This document shows, piece by piece, positions 55,558-64,000 of a DNA stretch of 64,000 bases (position 1 is the first letter of the stretch; every line of letters starts with the position of its first letter). The stretch is from Betaproteobacteria bacterium. GTDB taxonomy: Bacteria > Pseudomonadota > Gammaproteobacteria > Burkholderiales > Burkholderiaceae_C. The translations under genes were made by a program, and so were the position numbers. The stretch is taken from assembly GCA_016716535.1 (NCBI GenBank), contig JADJWD010000007.1, forward strand, positions 1 through 64,000, given 5' to 3'. The notes beneath the pieces are model-generated. The model was not told the DNA's origin and did no database searches. It worked only from the letters and a program-made list of their open reading frames with translations.

Positions 55558-56121
55558 TCAGCCGTGCAGGCGCGAACTGCGCGGCACCGAGGCGAGCAGG
55601 AAGTCCATCTGGTCGGCGAGGATGCGCCGGCCGCGCAGGATCATGTCCTCGTGCAGGCTGGGCACGTAGGGCAGGTACATGAGGCTCATGCGCGCCTCCT
55701 CGGGCAGCCGGTTGCCCTTGGCGCCGTTGCACGAGCGGCAGGCGGTGATGCAGTTCATCCAGCTGTCGTTGCCGCCGCGCGAAACCGGCGTGATGTGCTC
55801 GCGTGTCAGCTCGTCGAACGCGAAGCGGTCGCCGCAGTAGGCACAGACGTGGCGGTCGCGCGTGAAGAGCTTGGGGTTCGTCAGCGCCGGCGCGACGCGC
55901 CAGGCGCGGCTGGGCACCGCGCCGCGCACGGCGATGATCGGATGCAACTCGATGCGGCTTTGCCGGCCGGTGGCGCGCTGGATGCCCCCGCGCAGCACGA
56001 AGAAGGCTTCGCCCAGCGTCCAGGCGACACCGTCACTGGCATACAGGACGGCAGCTTCCTTGGGCGCGATCCAGGCCTGCGGTCGGCCCGAGACGTCGAG
56101 CTGCAGCACTTCCATGGGCAT
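55558..56121 (-). CDS. HNH endonuclease
   Basis: 187 residues from the ATG at 56121 (GGAGC upstream). Zinc-ribbon HNH nuclease: CAYCGDRF, the catalytic LTREHITPVSRGGND and CRSCNGAKGNR. The N-terminal 80 residues form the conserved leader of this chromosomal family. Single-copy homologues occur widely in beta- and gammaproteobacteria. The role is not established; there is no restriction or phage context here. Confidence 0.9.
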   Translation of the reverse strand: MPMEVLQLDVSGRPQAWIAPKEAAVLYASDGVAWTLGEAFFVLRGGIQRATGRQSRIELHPIIAVRGAVPSRAWRVAPALTNPKLFTRDRHVCAYCGDRFAFDELTREHITPVSRGGNDSWMNCITACRSCNGAKGNRLPEEARMSLMYLPYVPSLHEDMILRGRRILADQMDFLLASVPRSSRLHG

Positions 56122-56236
56122 GAGGGAAGAAGCTCCCCGCACGGAGCATAGCAAGAACGTGTGAACGTGATTTCGGCCACCGCGGGGCCGCGGCCGGGAC
56201 GCCACCGGGTACTCAGGCGATGGTCCACAATGCCTG

Positions 56237-57844
56237 ATGCCCGTTCTCCATCAGCCGCTGCGGCGGACTCGCCGCAGCGCCCGCTGGGCGACGGCGGTGG
56301 CCGCGGCGAGCCTTCTCGGCTTCGGCGCGTTCGGTCCTTTCGACGAGTTCGGCGGGTTCGGCATCAGCCAAGCCGTGGCCCAGCCGGCCCCCGAGCGCGC
56401 GACGGTGCGCGCCGCGCAAGTCGCCCCGCCGGCATCGGCCGCAGTGCGCGGCGGCCCGGCCGAAGCGGCCTCGGCGCCCACATCCGGACCCGGATCCGGA
56501 CCTGGACCCGCGCTCGCCCCGACAGCCTCGCCGCCGGTCGTCACCGATGCCAGCCAGCGCGCCTTCGCCAACGCGCGCGAGCGACTCCTGCAGGTGCGCA
56601 CGCTGCTGCGCGGCCAGGACAGCCAGGCCTCGGTGGGCTCGGGCTTCCTCGTCACCGACGACGGCCACCTGATCACCAACTACCACGTCGTCAGCCAGTA
56701 CGCGCTGCGCCCGGCGCAATACCGGCTCGTCTACGCCACCGCCGACGGCCGCCAGGGCGCGCTGCAGCTGCTGGACATCGACGTCGTGCACGACCTGGCG
56801 CTGCTCAAGGTGGCCGAGCCCGGCGCGCTTTCCGGCCGCGGCTTGCTCGCCTTCCGCCCGGAGAGCGAGCCGCTGCAGCGCGGCGAACGCATCCACGCGC
56901 TCGGCAACCCGCTCGACGTGGGTTTCGCGGTGATGAGCGGCGCCTACAACGGCCTGGCCGAGCGCAGCTACCTGCCGGTGATCTTCTTCGGCGGGTCGCT
57001 GTCAGGCGGCATGAGTGGCGGCCCGGCGCTGGACGAACGCGGCCGCGTCATCGGCATCAACGTCGCCGCGCGCCGCGACGGCGAGCAGGTCAGCTTCCTC
57101 GTGCCCGCAGTCTTCGCCGAGCAACTGCTGGCGCGCGGCGCACGCAACGCGCCGATCACCGAAGCGGTCTACCCGCGCCTCGTGCAGCAACTCGAGGCGC
57201 ACCAGGAGGCGCTGACGCAGTCGTTCGTCGCGCTGCCGTGGCGCGCCTCGGGGCACGCGCACTACGCCATTCCCGTGCCGCAGGAGAAGTACATGCGCTG
57301 CTGGGGCCGCAGCACGCCGCCCGATGCACGCGGGCTGCTGTTCGAGCGCAGCGACTGCAACATGGACAGCCGCATCTTCATCGGCGGCAACCAGCTGCTC
57401 GGGCACGTCGTCGTGCGCCACGAGGCCTACGACGGCCGGCGCATCGGCGCCATCCGCTTCATCGACCGCTACTCGCGCAGCTTCCGCAACGAGCCGTTCG
57501 GCAGCGCGACGCGGCTGCAAAGCGCCAGCCACTGCATCGAGGACACCGTGCAGGGCCGCGATCTGCCGCTGCGCGCCGTGATGTGCTTGCGCGCGCACAA
57601 GAAGCTGCCCGGGCTCGTCGATCTGTCGCTGCTGGTGGCGACACTGGACGGCACGACGCAAGGCGTGCAGGGCCGCTTCGACGCCTACGGCTTCTCGTTC
57701 GCCAACGCGCAGAAGCTGGCCGCGCATTACCTCGGCGGCTTCGGCGTCGCGCCGAAGGCGGCGGCGTTGCCCGCAGCGGCGTCGCCAGCCTCGCCAGCCG
57801 CCCCGACATCCACGCCGGCGCCGGCCCGCAAGGGGGCGCCATGA
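56237..57844 (+). CDS. Exported trypsin-like serine protease
   Basis: 535 residues. Signal peptide to about residue 48 (QAVAQPAP), an Ala/Pro-rich linker to about 105, then a trypsin/DegP-type domain with His150 (TNYHVVS), Asp186 (HDLALLKV) and Ser260 (GGMSGGPA). No PDZ domain. The C-terminal 230 residues (from about 300) hold Cys residues (MRCWG, SDCNMD, SHCIED) and resemble no domain I can name. The stop overlaps the next gene by ATGA, so both are made together. Confidence 0.88.
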   Translation: MPVLHQPLRRTRRSARWATAVAAASLLGFGAFGPFDEFGGFGISQAVAQPAPERATVRAAQVAPPASAAVRGGPAEAASAPTSGPGSGPGPALAPTASPPVVTDASQRAFANARERLLQVRTLLRGQDSQASVGSGFLVTDDGHLITNYHVVSQYALRPAQYRLVYATADGRQGALQLLDIDVVHDLALLKVAEPGALSGRGLLAFRPESEPLQRGERIHALGNPLDVGFAVMSGAYNGLAERSYLPVIFFGGSLSGGMSGGPALDERGRVIGINVAARRDGEQVSFLVPAVFAEQLLARGARNAPITEAVYPRLVQQLEAHQEALTQSFVALPWRASGHAHYAIPVPQEKYMRCWGRSTPPDARGLLFERSDCNMDSRIFIGGNQLLGHVVVRHEAYDGRRIGAIRFIDRYSRSFRNEPFGSATRLQSASHCIEDTVQGRDLPLRAVMCLRAHKKLPGLVDLSLLVATLDGTTQGVQGRFDAYGFSFANAQKLAAHYLGGFGVAPKAAALPAAASPASPAAPTSTPAPARKGAP

Positions 57845-59061
57845 AGCCGCCGCCGCGCGCCGAACGCCTGGGCTACATGGACACCGAAGGCCCGCCGGCC
57901 ACGGTGCCCGGTGATCTGCACGACACGCTGGCCGAGTTGCCGGGCGACGCCGGCATCGAGCCGCTGGCGCCGAGCGCGGCGCGAACGCAAGAGGCCGCGC
58001 AAGGCACCGCGGCCAGCGGCCCGCTCGCCCGCATCGAAGTGCTCGACCGCGACGGCCGCGTGCGCCACGCGCTCAACGTGACCGCGTGGCCGGTGTCGAT
58101 CGGCCGCGCAATCGACAACGACATCGTGCTCGACGACCCGCACGTCGCGCCGCGCCACGCGGTCATCGAGGCCGACACCGCCGGCGCGCCGCGCCTGCGC
58201 GTGCTGCCCGGGCGCAACGGCATGCGCTGGGGCCGGCGCAAGCTGAGCGCCGGCGGCGAGCCGGTGCTGCTGGCTGAATCGGGGACCGCAGCCTCGGCGG
58301 GGACGGCGGCACGCTGGACCGGCGCGCCCACCGGCATCGAGCTGACCGCCGGCCTGACGCGGCTGCGCCTGCGCCGCGCTGGCGATGCGCTCGAGCCCGA
58401 GCGCGAACTGGTCGTCGGCAGCGGCCGTTATGCCGGCACCCTGGTGCTGGCGCTGCTGCTGTGGCTGTGGCTGCTGGCCGAGCACTGGATCGGGCTGGAC
58501 CCGGGCAGCAAGGCCGCCGACTGGCTGCCGCCGCTCGTCGGCGCGCCGCTGGCGCTGACCGGCTGGTGCCTCGCGTGGGCGCTGGCGTCGAAGATCTTCC
58601 AGCATCGCTTCGAGTTCTGGCCGCATGTCGCGGTGGCGGTGCGCGGCCTCCTTGTCGTGGAGGTCGCGAGCTTCGTGCTGCTGTGGTTGTCGGGCCTGAG
58701 CGGCCGGCCGATCTTCGCGCAGCTCATCACCGGCGTCGCCGCGGCGGTGGGCTTGGTCACGCTGTGGGCGCATGCGCGGCTCGTGCTGCCGCAGCAGCGC
58801 CGAGCGCTCGCCTGGGCCGCCGCGGCGGCGTACGTGGCGGGTGCGGCGATCCTGCTCGCACTGAACCAGCAGCGGCACGAGCGCTGGTTCGCCGAGCTGT
58901 ACTCGCACATCCTGCCGCCGCCGGCGCTGCAGTGGCTGACGCCGAAGCCCCGCGACGCCTTCGTCCGCCGCGCCGAGCAGCTGCGCCCCGCGCTCGAGAA
59001 GAGCCGCGCCGACGCCGCTGCCGAGCAAAAGGAGATGGGCGAGGACGGCGAAGACGAGTAG
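57841..59061 (+). CDS. FHA-domain integral membrane protein
   Basis: 406 residues. FHA domain at about 65-130: SIGRAIDNDIVLDDPHVAPRHAVIE, keeping the Gly-Arg and His106. The Ser that contacts phosphothreonine (usually HVSxxH) is Ala103 here, so phosphopeptide binding is doubtful. A second fold of basic and beta character follows, then about four membrane helices (about 200-345) and a charged C-terminal helix (KSRADAAAEQKEMG). Overlaps the protease gene. Probably a membrane platform for the exported protease. Confidence 0.87.
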   Translation: MKPPPRAERLGYMDTEGPPATVPGDLHDTLAELPGDAGIEPLAPSAARTQEAAQGTAASGPLARIEVLDRDGRVRHALNVTAWPVSIGRAIDNDIVLDDPHVAPRHAVIEADTAGAPRLRVLPGRNGMRWGRRKLSAGGEPVLLAESGTAASAGTAARWTGAPTGIELTAGLTRLRLRRAGDALEPERELVVGSGRYAGTLVLALLLWLWLLAEHWIGLDPGSKAADWLPPLVGAPLALTGWCLAWALASKIFQHRFEFWPHVAVAVRGLLVVEVASFVLLWLSGLSGRPIFAQLITGVAAAVGLVTLWAHARLVLPQQRRALAWAAAAAYVAGAAILLALNQQRHERWFAELYSHILPPPALQWLTPKPRDAFVRRAEQLRPALEKSRADAAAEQKEMGEDGEDE

Positions 59062-59125
59062 GGCAACACCGTTCGGCCTCAGGTTTCGAAGCCCCGCGTG
59101 AACTAGACGACGGGCCCTAGAAAAA

Positions 59126-59150
59126 GCGCCCCGCCGGCGCGGCGGGGCGC
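59126..59150 (-). terminator. Strong hairpin with T-run on the minus strand
   Basis: 10-bp stem GCGCCCCGCC / GGCGGGGCGC with a 5-base loop. TTTTT follows on the minus strand, so it terminates leftward transcription. No minus-strand gene lies to its right within the window. It may insulate the protease-FHA pair from leftward read-through. Confidence 0.55.
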
Positions 59151-59168
59151 GCCGATGTCTGCAAAATA

Positions 59169-59188
59169 GCACGATCGTTCGTTCGTGC
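59169..59188. promoter_or_regulatory. Palindromic operator candidate at the TetR start
   Basis: GCACGA-N8-TCGTGC (the centre is TCGTTCGT) ends one base before the TetR ATG. Position and symmetry fit autoregulation by the TetR protein, which probably also controls the acyl-CoA dehydrogenase unit. Confidence 0.55.
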
Positions 59189-59189
59189 C

Positions 59190-59987
59190 ATGGCTGACTC
59201 CGCCCCACCCGTCTCCGCGCCTACCTCTGCGCCCCTTGCGCCGCCCGTCTCAGCGGCGGGCCCCGCCATCGCCTCACCGCGCCCTGCCGCTGGCGGGTCC
59301 GCGCCGGCTGGCCCCGCCGCCCCCTCGCGCGGCGCACAAAAGGGCCAGCAGACACGCGCCGCGATCCTCGATGCGGCGCTCGCGCTCGCCTCGCAGATGG
59401 GCCTCGAAGGCCTGTCGATCGGCGCGCTCGCCGAAGTGATGCAGATGAGCAAGTCGGGCGTCTTCGCCCACTTCGGCTCGCGCGAGGAGCTGCAGATCTC
59501 GGTCATCCGCGAGTACCACGCGCGCTTCGAGGAAGAGGTATTCGTCCCGGCGATCCGCGAGCCGCGCGGGCTGCCGCGGCTGCGGTCACTCTTCGAGCGC
59601 TGGATCCATCGCGTCTCGGCCGAACTCGACTCGGGCTGCATCTACATCAGCGGCGCCGTCGAGTTCGACGACCGCCCGGGCCCGGTGCGCGACGCACTGG
59701 TGCAGATGGTGCGCACGTGGCACGTGGCGCTCGAGCGCGCGATCCGCGCCTCGATCGAAGCCGGCCACCTGCGCGCCGATGCCGACACGGCGCAGATGCT
59801 GTTCGAGATCCACGGCCTGATCCTCGCGCTGCACCATGACTGGCGCTTCCTGCGCAACGCCGGCGTGCTCGACCGCGCGCGTGCGGGCTTCGAGCGCATC
59901 GTCGACAACTACCGCCCCATCGCCGAGCCGGCGAGCGCCTTGCCCACGGCCGCACGCCGCAAGCCGCGCGCGCCAGCGCACCGCTGA
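59190..59987 (+). CDS. TetR-family regulator
   Basis: 265 residues. The first 45 residues are Ala/Pro-rich and precede the helix-turn-helix (AALALASQMGLEGLSIGALAEVMQMSKSGVFAHF). The ligand-binding domain (about 110-240) is of the type found beside beta-oxidation genes in Burkholderiales. A palindrome overlaps its start. A later start is possible, since the N-terminal tail is not needed for the fold. Confidence 0.9.
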   Translation: MADSAPPVSAPTSAPLAPPVSAAGPAIASPRPAAGGSAPAGPAAPSRGAQKGQQTRAAILDAALALASQMGLEGLSIGALAEVMQMSKSGVFAHFGSREELQISVIREYHARFEEEVFVPAIREPRGLPRLRSLFERWIHRVSAELDSGCIYISGAVEFDDRPGPVRDALVQMVRTWHVALERAIRASIEAGHLRADADTAQMLFEIHGLILALHHDWRFLRNAGVLDRARAGFERIVDNYRPIAEPASALPTAARRKPRAPAHR

Positions 59988-60062
59988 CACCCTGCTTTCC
60001 GATTCCCCGTTTTCGTTTCCCCCGTCCCCGGTTTCCTCGTTCCACGCCAAGGGAGAGCCACG

Positions 60063-61850
60063 ATGCCCCAGTACACGCCGCCGTTGCGCGACATGCAGTT
60101 CGTGCTGCACGAGCTGCTCGATGCCGCCACCGCGCTGAAAGGCTGCCCGCGGCACGCCGAGATCGACGCCGACACGATCAACGCCGTGCTCGAGGAAGGC
60201 GGCAAGTTCGCCGCCGAGGTGCTGTTTCCGATCAACCACAGCGGCGACCGCGAAGGCTGCACGCACGACACGGCGACGAAGACCGTGCGCACGCCCAAGG
60301 GCTTCAAGGAGGCGTACGCGAAGTACGTCGAGGGCGGCTGGCCGTCGCTGGCGATCGACCCCGAGTTCGGCGGCCAGGGCCTGCCGGTGGTGGTGAACCA
60401 ATGCCTGTACGAGATGATGAACTCGGCCAACCAGGCATGGACGATGTACCCGGGCCTCTCGCACGGCGCGCTCGAGTGCCTGCACGCGCACGGCACCGAG
60501 GCGCAGAAGAGGACGTTCCTGCCCAAGCTGACGAGCGGCCAGTGGACCGGCACGATGTGCCTGACCGAGCCGCACTGCGGCACGGACCTTGGCCTGTTGC
60601 GCACGAAGGCCGAACCACAGCCTGACGGCACCTGCAAGATCACCGGCGAGAAGATCTTCATCAGCGCCGGCGAGCACGACATGGCCGAGAACATCGTGCA
60701 CCTCGTGCTCGCGCGCCTGCCCGATGCGCCGGCCGGCAGCAAGGGCATCAGCCTCTTCGTCGTGCCGAAGTTCCTCGTCAACGCCGACGGTTCGGTCGGC
60801 GAGCGCAACCCGATCTGGTGCACCGGCCTCGAGCACAAGATGGGCATCCACGGCAACGCGACGGCGCAACTCAGCCTCGAAGGCGCCGTCGGCACGCTGG
60901 TCGGCGAGCCGAACAAGGGGCTGCCGGCGATGTTCGTGATGATGAACGCGGCGCGCCTGGGTGTCGGCAACCAGAGCCTCGGCCTCACCGAGGTGGCCTA
61001 CCAGAACGCCGTCGCCTACGCGAAGGAGCGGCTGCAGATGCGCGCGCTGTCGGGCCCGAAGGCGCCTGACAAGCCAGCCGACCCGATCATCGTGCACCCC
61101 GACGTGCGCAAGATGCTCCTGACCGCGCGCGCCTACGCCGAAGGCGGCCGCGCGCTCGCCGTCTACTGCGCCCTGCTGCTGGACCGCATGATCTCCAGCG
61201 ACGACGACGACGAGCGCAAGGAGGCGAGCGACGAGCTGGCGCTGCTGACGCCCATCGTCAAGGCCTTCCTCACCGACAACGGCTGGATCGCCACGAGCCA
61301 CTGCATGCAGGTCTTCGGCGGCCACGGCTACATCGCGCAGACGGGCATGGAGCAGTACGTGCGCGACGCCCGCATCAACATGATCTACGAGGGCACGAAC
61401 ACCGTGCAGAGCCTCGACCTGCTGGGCCGCAAGGTGCTGGGCGACAGCGGCGCGAAGCTGAGGAAGTTCGGCAAGAAGATCGCCGAGTTCGTCGAGGACA
61501 ACGGCACCGACGAGGCGATGCAGGAGTTCATCAACCCGCTCGCCGACCTCGGCGACAAGGTGACGAAGCTCACCACCGAACTCGGCATGAAGGCGATGGG
61601 CAACGCCGACGAGGTGGGCGCCGCGGCGGTGGACTACCTGCGCGTCGCCGGGCACCTGGTCTTCGCGTACTTCTGGGCCCGCATGGCCAAGCTGGCGCTC
61701 GAGAAGCAAGGCGGCGACCCGTTCTACGCCGCTAAGCTGGCGACGGCGCGCTTCTACTTCGCCAAGCTGCTGCCCGAGACCGCGGGCCTGATTCGCAGCG
61801 CCCGCGCCGGCCTCGCGCCGCTGATGGCGATGGACGAGGCGCTGTTCTAG
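60063..61850 (+). CDS. Acyl-CoA dehydrogenase
   Basis: 595 residues, the long FadE-like form with an extra C-terminal domain, for the first oxidation of acyl-CoA with FAD. EPHCGTDLG and GEKIFISAGEHD are the FAD region, GIHGNATAQL the middle block, and the catalytic Glu lies in NMIYEGTNTVQSLDL. An AGGGAGAG ribosome site precedes the ATG after a pyrimidine-rich leader. The chain-length preference cannot be told. Confidence 0.94.
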   Translation: MPQYTPPLRDMQFVLHELLDAATALKGCPRHAEIDADTINAVLEEGGKFAAEVLFPINHSGDREGCTHDTATKTVRTPKGFKEAYAKYVEGGWPSLAIDPEFGGQGLPVVVNQCLYEMMNSANQAWTMYPGLSHGALECLHAHGTEAQKRTFLPKLTSGQWTGTMCLTEPHCGTDLGLLRTKAEPQPDGTCKITGEKIFISAGEHDMAENIVHLVLARLPDAPAGSKGISLFVVPKFLVNADGSVGERNPIWCTGLEHKMGIHGNATAQLSLEGAVGTLVGEPNKGLPAMFVMMNAARLGVGNQSLGLTEVAYQNAVAYAKERLQMRALSGPKAPDKPADPIIVHPDVRKMLLTARAYAEGGRALAVYCALLLDRMISSDDDDERKEASDELALLTPIVKAFLTDNGWIATSHCMQVFGGHGYIAQTGMEQYVRDARINMIYEGTNTVQSLDLLGRKVLGDSGAKLRKFGKKIAEFVEDNGTDEAMQEFINPLADLGDKVTKLTTELGMKAMGNADEVGAAAVDYLRVAGHLVFAYFWARMAKLALEKQGGDPFYAAKLATARFYFAKLLPETAGLIRSARAGLAPLMAMDEALF

Positions 61851-61905
61851 AGTGGCCGCGGATGTGGCCGCCGATCTCAACGCACGCAACTTCAGGAGAA
61901 CGACG

Positions 61906-62337
61906 ATGAGAGACGTGATGTTCGCCGCCGCCGTGGCGCTGCTGGCCGAGGCCGTGTTCGCCCAGGCCACGCCCGTGGGCGCCTGGAAGACGATTGACGA
62001 CGAGACGAAGAAGGAGAAGAGCCTCGTGCGCATCAGCGAGACGGGCGGCGTGCTCAGCGGCAAGGTCGAGAAGCTGCTCGACCCGGCGAAGCAGGACGCC
62101 AGGTGCGACAAGTGCAGCGACGCGCGCAAGGACCAGCCGGTGCTCGGCATGACGATCATCGAAGGCGTGAAGAAGAACGCCGACGAGGCCTACTGGGACG
62201 GCGGCAGCATCCTCGACCCGAACAACGGCAAGACCTACAAGGTGCGCCTGACGCCCAAGGACGACGGCAAGGTGCTCGAGGTGCGCGGCTTCATCGGCCC
62301 GTTCTTCCGCAACCAGACGTGGGTGCGCGTCGAGTAG
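61906..62337 (+). CDS. DUF2147-family exported protein
   Basis: 143 residues. Signal peptide to about residue 20 (AVFAQA). The mature part has TPVGAWKTIDDETKKEKS, LDPAKQDARCDKCSDAR and NNGKTYKVRLTPKDDG, typical of the family, ending in LEVRGFIGPFFRNQTW. AGGAGAACGACG precedes the ATG. Homologues are often found inside beta-oxidation clusters. No known activity; perhaps a periplasmic lipid-binding protein. Confidence 0.88.
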   Translation: MRDVMFAAAVALLAEAVFAQATPVGAWKTIDDETKKEKSLVRISETGGVLSGKVEKLLDPAKQDARCDKCSDARKDQPVLGMTIIEGVKKNADEAYWDGGSILDPNNGKTYKVRLTPKDDGKVLEVRGFIGPFFRNQTWVRVE

Positions 62338-62368
62338 TTCGCCCGAGTGACCCCCCAGGAGTGATCCC

Positions 62369-64000
62369 GTGAATCGTTTTCCAGTCCGCAAGGTCGCCGT
62401 GCTCGGCGCCGGAGTGATGGGCGCACAGATCGCCGCGCATCTCGTCAACTGCAAGGTGCCGGTCATCCTCTTCGACCTGCCCGCGAAGGAAGGCCCCAAG
62501 AACGGCATCGTCACGAAGGCCGTCGAGAACCTGAAGAAACTGAAACCTTCGCCGCTCGGCGTGCCCGAGGACGCGGCGCTGATCGAGCAGGCGAACTACG
62601 AAGAGCATCTCGCGAAGCTCGGCGAATGTGACCTCGTCATCGAGGCGATCGCCGAGCGCATGGACTGGAAGCTCGACCTGTACACGAAGATCGCGCCGGC
62701 CGTGGCGCCGCACGCGATCGTCGCGAGCAACACGTCAGGCTTGTCGATCACCAAGCTCGCCGAGGTGCTGCCGGCGTCGATCAAGCCGCGCTTTTGTGGC
62801 ATCCACTTCTTCAACCCGCCGCGCTACATGCTGCTGGTGGAACTGATCGCCACGCCGACGACCGACGCCGACGTGCTCGACCAGCTCGAGGCGTTTGTCA
62901 CCAGCGCGCTCGGCAAGGGCGTCGTGCGCGCCAAGGACACGCCGAACTTCGTCGCCAACCGCGTCGGCATTGCCGGCATGCTGGCGACGATGACCGAGGC
63001 GACGAAGTTCGGCCTCAGCTACGACGTCGTCGACGACCTCACCGGCAAGAAGATGGGCCGCGCCTCGAGCGGCACCTTCCGCACCGCCGACGTCGTGGGC
63101 CTGGACACGATGGCGCACGTCATCAAGACGATGCAGGACAACCTGGGCGACGACCCGTTCTTCGCCGTCTACACGACGCCGCCGGTGCTGGGCGCGCTGA
63201 TCGACAAGGGCGCGCTCGGGCAGAAGGCGGGCGCCGGCTTCTACAAGAAGGTCGGCCGCGACATCCTGCGCCTCGATCCGATCAAGGGCGAGTACGTGCC
63301 CGGTGGCGGCAAGGCCGACCCGATCGTCGAGCGCATGCTGAAGAAGCCCGCGGCCGAGCGGCTGAAGCTGTTGCGCGAGAGCACGAACCCGCAGGCGCAG
63401 TTCCTGTGGTCGATCCTGCGCGACGGCTTCCACTACGCCGCCGTGCACCTCGAGACCATCGCCGACAACGCGCGCGACGTCGACTTCGCGATGCGCTGGG
63501 GCTTCGGCATGAAGCAAGGTCCCTTCGAGCTGTGGCAGGAGGCCGGCTGGGTGCAGGTGGCGCAGTGGATCAAGGACGACATCGACGCCGGCCGCGCGCT
63601 TTCGATGGCGCCGCTGCCCGCATGGGTGTTCGACGGCCCGGTGCCGCAAAAGGGCGTGCACACGCCCGAGGGCAGCTGGAGCCCGGCGAAGAAGGCCTAC
63701 GTGCCGCGCAGCACGCTGCCGGTCTACCAGCGTCAGCTCTTCCCCGAGGCGCTGGCCGGCACCGGCGCGCCCGACGCCGCGAAGGCCGGCACGGAGTTGT
63801 TCAAGAACGAAGAGATCCGCGTCTGGACGCTCGACGGCGAAGTCGTCATCGCGAGCATCACCGCCAAGCTGCACCTCATCAGCCCGGCGGTGACCGAGGG
63901 CCTGCTGAAGGCCGTCGAGATCGCCGAGCAGCGCTACGCCGGCCTCGTGATCTGGTCGCCCGACGATGTGTTCAGCGCCGGCGCCAACCTCGAAAGCCTG
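62369..64000 (+). CDS. 3-Hydroxyacyl-CoA dehydrogenase/enoyl-CoA hydratase fusion, 3' end beyond the window
   Basis: 544 codons visible from a GTG start with AGGAG upstream; the frame is open at the window end. The N-terminal NAD-binding fold is KVAVLGAGVMGAQIA, followed by the HAD C-terminal region (ANRVGIAGMLATMTEA, GAGFYKK). The enoyl-CoA hydratase part begins at about residue 490 and is cut at FSAGANLESL. Here the dehydrogenase comes first, the reverse of FadB. It follows the acyl-CoA dehydrogenase and would catalyse the next two steps of beta-oxidation. Confidence 0.93.
   Translation, partial: MNRFPVRKVAVLGAGVMGAQIAAHLVNCKVPVILFDLPAKEGPKNGIVTKAVENLKKLKPSPLGVPEDAALIEQANYEEHLAKLGECDLVIEAIAERMDWKLDLYTKIAPAVAPHAIVASNTSGLSITKLAEVLPASIKPRFCGIHFFNPPRYMLLVELIATPTTDADVLDQLEAFVTSALGKGVVRAKDTPNFVANRVGIAGMLATMTEATKFGLSYDVVDDLTGKKMGRASSGTFRTADVVGLDTMAHVIKTMQDNLGDDPFFAVYTTPPVLGALIDKGALGQKAGAGFYKKVGRDILRLDPIKGEYVPGGGKADPIVERMLKKPAAERLKLLRESTNPQAQFLWSILRDGFHYAAVHLETIADNARDVDFAMRWGFGMKQGPFELWQEAGWVQVAQWIKDDIDAGRALSMAPLPAWVFDGPVPQKGVHTPEGSWSPAKKAYVPRSTLPVYQRQLFPEALAGTGAPDAAKAGTELFKNEEIRVWTLDGEVVIASITAKLHLISPAVTEGLLKAVEIAEQRYAGLVIWSPDDVFSAGANLESL

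Noticed and set aside
55558..56121. HNH endonuclease as part of a phage or restriction system
   Set aside because: No methylase, terminase or other phage gene nearby; the protein belongs to a widespread chromosomal family.

Overview
The window is very GC-rich DNA from a betaproteobacterium of the order Burkholderiales, most likely the Rubrivivax/Leptothrix/Methylibium group. This is judged from gene order (ABC-2 permease-bolA-his genes; rsmD-coaD-ferredoxin; pth-rplY-prs-tRNA-Gln-ispE-lolB; mutM-mutY; nadK-recN-rapZ; hrcA) and from protein style. It carries about 55 genes, two tRNAs and no rRNA or CRISPR array. Because of the GC content, many long open frames lie antisense to real genes and are ignored here.

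Layout. 1-1368: C-terminally cut sensor histidine kinase (minus). 1429-11047 (plus): ABC-2 permease, ClpP-like protease and BolA protein, then hisG-D-C-B-H-A-F (no hisI, hisE or hisZ), rsmD, coaD and a 4Fe-4S ferredoxin. 11150-22504 (minus): one long chemosensory operon in the order STAS, CheA, transmembrane MCP, CheW, CheY-like receiver, a CheW protein with a CheA-derived N-terminal module, CheR, CheB, a kinase-like protein whose phospho-acceptor His is Asn, CheD, a second CheY-like receiver and a soluble MCP-like protein. 22705-29251 (minus): DUF4124-like protein, pth, rplY, prs, tRNA-Gln, ispE, lolB and a TPR protein. 29311-33421 (plus): mutM, a dynamin-like GTPase and mutY.

33422-48525 looks like an accessory island between mutY and the LON-domain gene. 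Its left edge is an extreme G/C-homopolymer stretch that removes the 5' end of an ornithine cyclodeaminase gene. It then holds putA, a lipoprotein amidohydrolase with a divergent AraC regulator, a diverged second copy of the putA 3' end, a LysR regulator, and a divergent catabolic operon (M20 amidohydrolase, Bug-type binding protein, amidase, Lrp regulator, OCD/mu-crystallin enzyme). It ends in clustered inverted repeats beside the C-terminal remnant of a tyrosine recombinase. The shared theme is amide or amino-acid breakdown converging on proline and glutamate.

48526-56121 returns to core genes: LON-domain protein, rapZ, recN and nadK (minus), hrcA, tRNA-Ile2(CAU) and a small membrane protein (plus), a two-part response regulator and an HNH endonuclease (minus). 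56237-59061 (plus) is an overlapping pair, a secreted trypsin-like protease and a membrane FHA protein. 59190-64000 (plus) is a fatty-acid oxidation locus: TetR regulator with a palindrome at its start, acyl-CoA dehydrogenase, a DUF2147 protein, and the front of a 3-hydroxyacyl-CoA dehydrogenase/enoyl-CoA hydratase fusion cut by the window end.

Most unusual: the chemosensory operon with its His-less kinase and transplanted CheA module, the mosaic island with its putA scar, and the protease-FHA pair.
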